Source: Streptomyces sp. NRRL F-5123
Lineage (GTDB): Bacteria > Actinomycetota > Actinomycetes > Streptomycetales > Streptomycetaceae
NCBI RefSeq assembly: GCF_000721495.1
Contig: NZ_JOHY01000014.1
Coordinates: 62,001-126,000, forward strand
Reading direction: 5' to 3'
Length of the DNA stretch: 64,000 nucleotides
Below are positions 57,715 through 64,000 of this stretch, piece after piece (the stretch's first letter is position 1; each line of letters starts with the position of its first letter). Below the pieces are notes generated by a model, which was not told the origin of the DNA, did no database searches, and saw only the letters and a program-made list of their open reading frames with translations. Made by a program: the position numbers and the translations under genes.

Positions 57715-59543
57715 CCGGCGGTACGGCGGCGCCCGAGGCCGCGGCGGCGCCCGCCGACGGCGCGGACGTACGCGAGCGGGTCGTGCTGGAGTTCACCGGC
57801 CTGGACGGCGGGGGAGCGGAGCTGACGTGGGGCCAGCGGTTCGTCTGGGACATCCTGGCGGCGCTCGCCCCGCACAACCACTTCATCAGCCTGCGGCTGC
57901 GCGTGCACCTGCCGCCCGACGCGACCCGCGAGCGGGTGCTCGGCGCCCTGCACGCCCTCGTCCGGCGCCACGAGGTGCTGCGCACCCGCTTCCCGGCGGG
58001 CCCGGACGGCGAGCCGCGGCAGGAGTGCGACGGGCAGGGCGCGCTCGCCGTCGAGATCGCCGGGACCACGCCCGGCCGGGTCCGGCGGACCGCGGAGCGG
58101 GACGAGGACCGGCTGTGGCACGAGCCCTTCCGGCACGCGCAGGAGTGGCCGCTGCGGGCGAGCGTGGTCACCTCGGGCGGCAGGCCGCGCCAGGTCGTGC
58201 TCGTCCTGTCGCACCTCGCGGCCGACGCGTGGGGCCTGACCGCGCTGCGCGCGGAATTCCTCGCGCTGCTGCGCGGCGGCGACGCGGCGCAGGTCCCGCC
58301 GGCCGGTGTCCAGTCGCGGGACCGGGCCGCCTACGAAGCCTCCGAACCCGGGCGCCGGGCGGGCGACGCCTCCCTCGCCTACTGGCGGCAAACCCTGCGG
58401 ACGGCGCCGCAGACCGTCTTCCCCAACCTGTCGCAGCCGGGGGAGCGCCCGCTCTTCCCCGGCACCGGACTGCAGTCGGTCGCGCTGGCCGCCGCCGCGC
58501 AGGCCGTCGCCGGCCGGCTGCGGGTCAGCCCGTCCGCGGCACTGCTGGGCGCGCTGGCGGCGATCCTCGGCGTCCGCACGGGCACCGGCGCCGTCCCGCT
58601 CGCACTCGCCACGGGGAATCGCTTCACGCCCGCGGACGCCGCCTCGGTGGGCACGTACTACCAGGTCGCGCCGGTACTGCTACCGGTGGACGCGGGGTCG
58701 CTGGCCGCCACCGTCCGGGCCGCGCACCGGGCGTCGTCACTGGCGTACCTGCGCGGCAACAGCGACCCGCGCGAGGTCGCGCGGCTCACGGCCGCGGAGC
58801 GGGTCCGGCGCGGAGCCGCCCTCGGGACGCTGAGCACGGTGAACATCGCCCCCGAGGCGGGCCCCGCCCTTCCGCCCGCGCCCCGTACCGCCGCCGAGCT
58901 GCGGGCGCTGACCGCGGACACCGTGCTGGCGGACCTCGAAGGCCGCGACGAGGAGCAGCTGAAGATCTACTTCCACGTCAAGGCGCTGCGCTCGCGGGCG
59001 GTCGTCGAGCTGTTCACCGACAGCCGGTACCTGGACGCGGCGAGCGCGCGGGCGCTGCTGGCCGGTCTGGAGACCGTCCTCATCGAGCTGTGCGAGGCCG
59101 GCGACCTGGACCTGGACCGGGTCGCGGAGCTGACCGGCGTCACCCCGCTCGGGCAGCCCGCGGACGCGGTCGTCGCCGACCACTGCCGGGTCTCCCCGGA
59201 GGCGGTGGGCGCCCTGCTCGCAGCGCTCCCCGGTGCCACCGCCGCCCGGGTCTTCACCGAGCCGACGGGCGAGGAGGGCAGCGGCGTGCGGCTGGTCGGC
59301 TACCTCGTGACAGGGCGGCCCACGACACCGGAGCAGGTGCACGCCGCCGTGCTCGACCGGCTCGACGGAGCCCTGACCATGGCGCCGCACCACTACGTGC
59401 TGTGCCGCCACGCCCCCGCCCGGCCGGAATCCCGCGCCGCGTGGGAGCGCGTGCCGGTCGTCCTCCAGGGCAGCGGCCGTCCGGGCGATCCGCCCGCGGC
59501 CGCGGGCCCGACGCCAACCACCGACGCATCCCCGGGGGCCTAA
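57711..59543 (+). CDS. Condensation-like protein with C-terminal adenylation-subdomain-like tail
   Basis: The protein has 610 residues from the GTG at 57711 (GTGA overlap). The N-terminal about 430 residues are condensation-domain-like: AELTWGQRFVWDILAAL, LHALVRRHEVLRTRFPAG, and VVLVLSHLAADAWGLTAL, where HHxxxDG becomes SHxxxDA. Middle motifs such as LALATGNRFTPADAASVGTY correspond to the region around the C-domain floor. The last about 120 residues resemble the small C-terminal subdomain of adenylation enzymes (VRLVGYLVTGRPTTPEQVHA). No carrier domain is present. A role in offloading, glycosyl or acyl transfer, or as a non-catalytic adaptor, is inference. Confidence 0.75.
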   Translation: MTGGTAAPEAAAAPADGADVRERVVLEFTGLDGGGAELTWGQRFVWDILAALAPHNHFISLRLRVHLPPDATRERVLGALHALVRRHEVLRTRFPAGPDGEPRQECDGQGALAVEIAGTTPGRVRRTAERDEDRLWHEPFRHAQEWPLRASVVTSGGRPRQVVLVLSHLAADAWGLTALRAEFLALLRGGDAAQVPPAGVQSRDRAAYEASEPGRRAGDASLAYWRQTLRTAPQTVFPNLSQPGERPLFPGTGLQSVALAAAAQAVAGRLRVSPSAALLGALAAILGVRTGTGAVPLALATGNRFTPADAASVGTYYQVAPVLLPVDAGSLAATVRAAHRASSLAYLRGNSDPREVARLTAAERVRRGAALGTLSTVNIAPEAGPALPPAPRTAAELRALTADTVLADLEGRDEEQLKIYFHVKALRSRAVVELFTDSRYLDAASARALLAGLETVLIELCEAGDLDLDRVAELTGVTPLGQPADAVVADHCRVSPEAVGALLAALPGATAARVFTEPTGEEGSGVRLVGYLVTGRPTTPEQVHAAVLDRLDGALTMAPHHYVLCRHAPARPESRAAWERVPVVLQGSGRPGDPPAAAGPTPTTDASPGA

Positions 59544-59545
59544 GC

Positions 59546-60862
59546 GTGCTGTCCGTCATCATCCCGACCTACAACCAGGTCGACTGCCTGGAGCTGACCC
59601 TCGGGGCGCTGGCCCGCCAGACGGCCGGCCGGGACCTCTTCGAGGTCGTCGTGGCCGACGACGCCTCCGTCCAGGACGTCCGTGCGGTGGTCCGCCGCCA
59701 CGAGACCGCCCTCGACGTGCGCTACGTCCGCCACGAGGTCAACCGCGGCCGGTCGGCGGCGCGCAACACCGGCGCCGCGGCGGCCCGCGGCGACCGGCTG
59801 CTGCTCATGGACGCCGACTCGATAGCCTCCCCCGACCTCGTCGAGCGGCATCTGCGGCGGCCCGGCGACACCGGCCCCGAGGTGGTCTACGGCCGCCGGA
59901 CCGAGCCCAGCTGGGGCACCTTCGCGGCGCTGGCGGCGGGCACCCTGCCCGCCGACGGCACCCTGCTGCCGATGGAGGGCGACCACCGCGACCTGCCGCA
60001 GACCGACCCGGCCGCCTTCGACGTCTACCGGCGCACGGGCTGGATGTTCGGCTTCACCCACAACCTCTCGCTGCCGCGCGACCTCTACGAGGCCGTCGGC
60101 GGGTTCGACGAGTCGTTCGTGCAGTGGGGCTACGAGGACACCGACTTCACGTACCGCATCTACCGGCACTTCGGCCGCGACAGCAGCCGCTTCCGCTACG
60201 AGCCCGCCGCCGTGTGCCACCACGCACCGCACTTCCGGGACTGGACGACGGAGTGGGAGCGGACCAAGCCGGTCCTGCCCTTCCTCGTCGACAAGTACCG
60301 GCACTACGACATCGAGTTCTTCACCCACCCCTCGGACAACCACCGCCGGGTCGCCCGCACCCTGCCCTACTACGAGGACTGCCGGGAGTTCCTGCGCGAC
60401 CACCCCGGGCGGGTCCCCGCCGACCGGGTGGCCAAGGCGCTCGGCCTGCCGGACTCCGCGAGCAGCCTGTGGATCGGCTTCGACCTCGCGGCCGCGGCCG
60501 CCACGGGCCGCGCCACCACCGTCGACCACGGCGCCCCCTTCGGGCCCGACAACCCGCACCTGTTCGGGGTGCGCACCCACTACCCGGACGGTGCCTTCGA
60601 CGCCGCGGTGCACCTCGACCTGTGGCGCATGCTCACGCCCATCGACCTGTCAGCGCTGATCATGGACAGCCTGCGCATCGCCCGCACCGCGCTGCTCGTC
60701 CGGTCCAAGGGGGTCCACCGGGACCCCGCCGACGGGATCGGCATGATCGACGACCTCGGCTACCTTCTGTCGATGCTCGGCCCCCGCTACGCGGCCGGGA
60801 TCCGCTACGAGGACGACGAGACGGCCGTCGTGGCCCTCGCCCCGCGGGAGAGCGCCCGATGA
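59546..60862 (+). CDS. GT2 family glycosyltransferase
   Basis: This is a GT-A fold inverting glycosyltransferase of 438 residues from the GTG at 59546, 2 nt after the preceding stop. LSVIIPTYNQVDCLELTL opens the domain. VVADDAS (35-41) and LLMDADS (86-92, the metal-binding DxD) follow, and FVQWGYEDTDFTYRIYRHF supplies the ED acceptor motif. The C-terminal about 170 residues form an extra domain of unknown role. It may transfer the sugar made and methylated by the first two gene products onto the peptide. Confidence 0.88.
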   Translation: MLSVIIPTYNQVDCLELTLGALARQTAGRDLFEVVVADDASVQDVRAVVRRHETALDVRYVRHEVNRGRSAARNTGAAAARGDRLLLMDADSIASPDLVERHLRRPGDTGPEVVYGRRTEPSWGTFAALAAGTLPADGTLLPMEGDHRDLPQTDPAAFDVYRRTGWMFGFTHNLSLPRDLYEAVGGFDESFVQWGYEDTDFTYRIYRHFGRDSSRFRYEPAAVCHHAPHFRDWTTEWERTKPVLPFLVDKYRHYDIEFFTHPSDNHRRVARTLPYYEDCREFLRDHPGRVPADRVAKALGLPDSASSLWIGFDLAAAAATGRATTVDHGAPFGPDNPHLFGVRTHYPDGAFDAAVHLDLWRMLTPIDLSALIMDSLRIARTALLVRSKGVHRDPADGIGMIDDLGYLLSMLGPRYAAGIRYEDDETAVVALAPRESAR

Positions 60863-61617
60863 CCGCCGCCGTCCCCGATCCGGTGCAGGCCGCCGCCTTC
60901 GACCTCGACGGCACCCTCGTGGACCTGGAGCGCTTCCACCACGACGCGTGGCTGGCCGCCGCCCGGCAGGCAGGCGTGACCCTCACCCGCGAGGAGGCGC
61001 CGCACCGGCTGCCGCACCTCATCGGCGGGCCGGACCCGCTGGTCGCGGCCGAGATCGCGGCCCTCTCCCCGTCCGGCGCCTCCGCCGCCGGGATCCTCGC
61101 GGCCAAGCACCCGGCCTTCGACGAACTCGTGGGCCGCGTCCCGGAGATCGTGCCGCGGGCCGGGGTCCGCACCGTCCTGGAGGGGCTGCGCGACCGGGGC
61201 GTGCCGCTGGCCGTCGGCACCGCGACCGAGCGGGACACCGCGCTGGCCGTCCTGCGCCGGGCCGGTCTGCTGGAGCTGTTCGGCGAGGCCCGGGTCGTCG
61301 CCGCGCAGGACGTGCCGCGGCTCAAGCCCGCGCCGGACGTCTACCTGGCCACCGCACGGCTGCTGGGCGCGGCGGCCGAGCGCCAGCTCGTCTTCGAGGA
61401 CTCCGCCACCGGAGCCGCCGCCGCCCGCGCCGCGGGCAGCCCCGTCGTGGCCGTCCCCACCGTCCACGACCCCGACTACCTGCGGCGCTTCGACGAGCTG
61501 GGGGCTCTGGCGGTGGCCGAGGACTGGGCCGACCCGGGCCTGGCGTCCCTGCTCGACCGCCTGCTCGGCGGCGACACCTCCAGCACGACCGTGCGAGCCG
61601 CGTATGTCCGCGCCTGA
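60859..61617 (+). CDS. HAD superfamily phosphatase
   Basis: This is a haloacid-dehalogenase-type phosphohydrolase of 252 residues from the ATG at 60859 (ATGA overlap). AAFDLDGTLVD (motif I, nucleophile Asp), AVGTATERD (motif II region), RLKPAPDVYL (motif III Lys) and QLVFEDSATGA (motif IV) are present, with an alpha-helical cap in between. The subclass resembles beta-phosphoglucomutase/sugar phosphatases more than classical GmhB, yet it could supply the phosphatase step of a heptose pathway. The NRPS start overlaps its end by 14 nt. Confidence 0.87.
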   Translation: MTAAVPDPVQAAAFDLDGTLVDLERFHHDAWLAAARQAGVTLTREEAPHRLPHLIGGPDPLVAAEIAALSPSGASAAGILAAKHPAFDELVGRVPEIVPRAGVRTVLEGLRDRGVPLAVGTATERDTALAVLRRAGLLELFGEARVVAAQDVPRLKPAPDVYLATARLLGAAAERQLVFEDSATGAAAARAAGSPVVAVPTVHDPDYLRRFDELGALAVAEDWADPGLASLLDRLLGGDTSSTTVRAAYVRA

Positions 61618-64000
61618 CCGCGGGCCGGCCGTGACCGCCGGCCGGGAGACGCCCGTGCCCGCCGCCGACCGCGGCCCGCTCACCGCCGCGCAGCGCCGGC
61701 TGTGGTTCCTGAACAAGCTCGACCCGGACGACGCCGCGTACAACATCTCCGCCGCCGTACGGCTGCGCGGCGACCTCGACACCGCCCGGCTGGTCCGCGC
61801 GCTGGACACCGTCGTCGCCGGGCACGAGAGCCTGCGCACCCGCTTCACCGACCGTGACGGCGAGCCCGTGCAGGAGGTGCTGGCGCCGCGCACCACTCCG
61901 GTGCACCGCGCCGACGCCGCGGGGGAGGAGGAGCTGCGCGGGGCCGTGGAGGAGCTGATCCGGCGGCCGTTCGACCTGGCCGAGGGGCACCTCGTCCGGA
62001 TCGGGCTGCTGCGGGTGGGCCCCGCCGACCACGTGCTGTGCGTCGTCACGCACCACATCGTCGGTGACGGCTGGTCGCTCAACCTGCTCTACCGGCAGAC
62101 CGCCGACGCCTACCGCGGCACGGCCCCCGTCCCGCCGGCCCTGCGCTACCTCGACCACGCCCGCGCCGAGAAGCCGGCGGGCGAGGCGTCGCTCGCCTTC
62201 TGGCGCAAGGCCCTGGAGCAGCCGCCCGCGCTGGAACTCCCGCTGGACCGCCCCCGCCCGGCCCGCCGCACCTCGGCCGGCGTCGCGGTGCTGCGCTCCT
62301 TCGACGACGGCACCTGGGACGAGGTGCAGCGCGTCGCCCGCGAGCTGCGCTGCACCCCCTTCATGGTGCTCATGACCGCCTACCAGCTGATGCTCGGCCA
62401 GCTCACCGGCCAGGACGACCTGTGCGTGGCCACCCCTGCGGCCGGGCGGGACGACGTGGCCGCCGAGTCGGTCTTCGGCTACTTCGTGCGGATGCTGGTG
62501 CTGCGCGCCGACCTGTCCGGGGAGGTCACGGTACGCGACCTGGTCCGCCGCACCCGGACCGCCTGCATGGGCGCCTTCACCCACCAGGAGGTCCCCTTCG
62601 AGGAGCTGGTCGCGGACCTCGGCCCGGCCCGCGACCCCGGCCGCAACCCCTTCTTCCAGGCCGTCTTCACCCTGCACTCCACCATGGACGTCTCGGCGAC
62701 CGGCTTCGACGGCGCCGAGGGCTTCCCCGGCGTCACGGCCGAGGGGTACGGCGACGGGCCGAGGCACACCCTCACCGACATCGCCGTGGACGTCTTCGTC
62801 ACCCCGACCGCGATCAACGCCCGGGCCGGGCAGAACCGCATGGACGTGCTGCTCACCGCGGGCGCCGACGTCTTCACGCCGGAGACCGCCGAGCGGTTCG
62901 CCGACCGCTTCGCCGCCGTGCTGCACGCCGTCCTGACCGGCCTGGACACCCCGGTGCGCGAACTGCCGCTGGTCGGCGCCGCCGACGAGGCCGAGCTGAT
63001 CGCGCTCGGTACCGGCCCGGCCGTCCCCGGCGGCCCGCCGCTGCTCGACGCCGTGGCGGCGGCCGTCGCCGCCGTCCCCGGCGCGGTCGCCGTCCGCAGC
63101 GGCGCCGCCGAGGTCTGCTACCGGGAGCTGTGGGAGCGCGCCGGCGCACTCGCCGACGACCTGCGCGCGGCGGGCGTCGAGTCCGGGCACCTGGTCGCGG
63201 TGAGCCTGCCGCGCGGCCCCGAGCAGATCGCCGCGCTGCTCGCGGTCTGGCGGGCCGGCGCCGGATACGTCCCCCTCGACCCCGGGCTGCCCGCACGCCG
63301 CAGGGACGCGATGACCGCGCAGGCCGCGGTGGCCGCCGTCGTGACCGCCGCCGGTGTCGGGCCCGGCGCGGCGGGCCCGGTGCGGGTGCAGGACCCGGCC
63401 TACGTCCTGTTCACCTCCGGCTCCACCGGCACGCCCAAGCCCGTCCTGGTCGGGCGCGCCGCACTGCGCGAGCGCGCCGCGTGGATGGCCGGGGCCTACG
63501 GGCTGACCGCCGCCGACCGCGTCGTGCAGTTCGCCGACCTCGGCTTCGACACCCACGCCGAGGAGATCTGGCCCGCGCTGGCCGCCGGCGCCACGCTGGT
63601 GCTGCTGCCCGGCGGGACGCGCACCCTGCCCGACGTGCTCGCCGCCGACGCGGACGTCACCGTGCTGGACCTGCCCACCGCGTACTGGCAGGCGCTGCTG
63701 GACCTCGACCCGGCCTGGCCGCGGGCGCTGCGGCTGGTGATCCTCGGCGGCGAGCAGGCCGACGCGTCCGCGGTCGCCCGCTGGCGCGAGCGGCACGGCG
63801 ACCGCGTCCGGCTCGTCAACACCTACGGCCCGACCGAGGCCGCGATCATCGCCACCGCGACCGGCCTGACGGCCGCCGACGCCGTCCGCCGCCCGCCGAT
63901 CGGGCGCCCCGTCGGCGGGGTGCGCGCTTACGTGCTGGACGGCGCCGGGCGCCTGGTGCCGCGCGGCGCGGCGGGCGAGCTGCACCTGGCCGGCGGCGGG
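61604..64000 (+). CDS. Nonribosomal peptide synthetase, C-A modules (3' end outside the window)
   Basis: The frame is open for 799 codons from the ATG at 61604 to the window edge. A condensation domain covers about 25-450: it starts LTAAQRRLWFLNKLDPDDAA and has an intact HHIVGDGWS at 150-158, which favours an active LCL-type domain. An adenylation domain begins near 480, with YVLFTSGSTGTPKP at 600-613 and NTYGPTEAA around 739-747. The pocket residues I can align to the GrsA code are Asp649, Thr650, Glu653, Asp689, Ile713, Gly715, Thr740, Ile748 and Ile749. The two acidic residues suggest a basic amino acid substrate. The carrier domain lies beyond the window. Confidence 0.93.
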   Translation, partial: MSAPDRGPAVTAGRETPVPAADRGPLTAAQRRLWFLNKLDPDDAAYNISAAVRLRGDLDTARLVRALDTVVAGHESLRTRFTDRDGEPVQEVLAPRTTPVHRADAAGEEELRGAVEELIRRPFDLAEGHLVRIGLLRVGPADHVLCVVTHHIVGDGWSLNLLYRQTADAYRGTAPVPPALRYLDHARAEKPAGEASLAFWRKALEQPPALELPLDRPRPARRTSAGVAVLRSFDDGTWDEVQRVARELRCTPFMVLMTAYQLMLGQLTGQDDLCVATPAAGRDDVAAESVFGYFVRMLVLRADLSGEVTVRDLVRRTRTACMGAFTHQEVPFEELVADLGPARDPGRNPFFQAVFTLHSTMDVSATGFDGAEGFPGVTAEGYGDGPRHTLTDIAVDVFVTPTAINARAGQNRMDVLLTAGADVFTPETAERFADRFAAVLHAVLTGLDTPVRELPLVGAADEAELIALGTGPAVPGGPPLLDAVAAAVAAVPGAVAVRSGAAEVCYRELWERAGALADDLRAAGVESGHLVAVSLPRGPEQIAALLAVWRAGAGYVPLDPGLPARRRDAMTAQAAVAAVVTAAGVGPGAAGPVRVQDPAYVLFTSGSTGTPKPVLVGRAALRERAAWMAGAYGLTAADRVVQFADLGFDTHAEEIWPALAAGATLVLLPGGTRTLPDVLAADADVTVLDLPTAYWQALLDLDPAWPRALRLVILGGEQADASAVARWRERHGDRVRLVNTYGPTEAAIIATATGLTAADAVRRPPIGRPVGGVRAYVLDGAGRLVPRGAAGELHLAGGG

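Overview
The window comes from a high-GC actinobacterium, almost certainly Streptomyces or a close relative. Third codon positions are almost all G or C, GTG starts and 4-nt GTGA/ATGA overlaps are frequent, several genes appear leaderless, and the gene families (DUF5709, DUF6479, F420 enzymes, DasR- and CebR-like operators) are typical of that group. About sixty intact protein genes are supported. No rRNA, tRNA, CRISPR array or complete insertion sequence was seen.

Region 1 (1-16.8 kb) holds dispersed metabolism: a secreted adenosine deaminase, a geranylgeranyl-reductase-type flavoprotein, an aldo/keto reductase, a fructosamine-kinase-like protein, a SUKH-domain protein, the pntA-pntB transhydrogenase pair and a soluble Ser/Thr kinase. 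It also holds an editing-domain-free threonyl-tRNA synthetase. That gene is preceded by a 16-codon leader ORF with three consecutive Thr codons and by mutually exclusive hairpins, which is a textbook attenuator layout. A MarR/epimerase divergent pair and a stand-alone condensation-like protein follow.

Region 2 (17-32 kb) holds regulators and enzymes: DeoR, a nudK-type hydrolase behind a short overlapping uORF, a phosphoesterase, an F420 oxidoreductase, and a DUF6126/XRE-cupin/TrxR-like group with a triple half-site operator. It continues with a GH16-like cytoplasmic protein, VOC, TetR, the cysteine-free L33/L31 pair, hemerythrin, acetyltransferases (one frameshifted), an MFS exporter with a PfpI protein, and a CDF transporter.

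Region 3 (32-41 kb) has a seven-gene overlapping Mrp-type antiporter operon (E-F-G-D'-E'B-C-D, with no full-length MrpA), an MFS protein and an enolase-superfamily gene next to a deleted FAD-oxidase remnant.

Region 4 (41-50 kb) looks like a general-stress island. It contains DUF5709, SDR, hemerythrin, DUF2267, a LigD split into three cistrons, small basic or membrane proteins, and several decayed genes (Orn/Lys/Arg decarboxylase, Zn-dependent alcohol dehydrogenase). GGGTAC/T-like sigma-B-type motifs recur.

Region 5 (50-55.4 kb) contains a Nudix hydrolase with a coupled uORF, an APH-fold protein, a YciI protein, a secreted beta-helix protein with a DasR-like site upstream, and an MscS channel.

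Region 6 (55.9 kb to the end) is the start of a biosynthetic operon: SIS-domain sugar-phosphate isomerase (GmhA-like), sugar O-methyltransferase-like protein, condensation-like protein, GT2 glycosyltransferase, HAD phosphatase and an NRPS that runs off the window. A perfect 14-bp CebR palindrome overlaps the first start codon. This predicts cello-oligosaccharide control of a glycosylated, possibly heptose-bearing, nonribosomal product.
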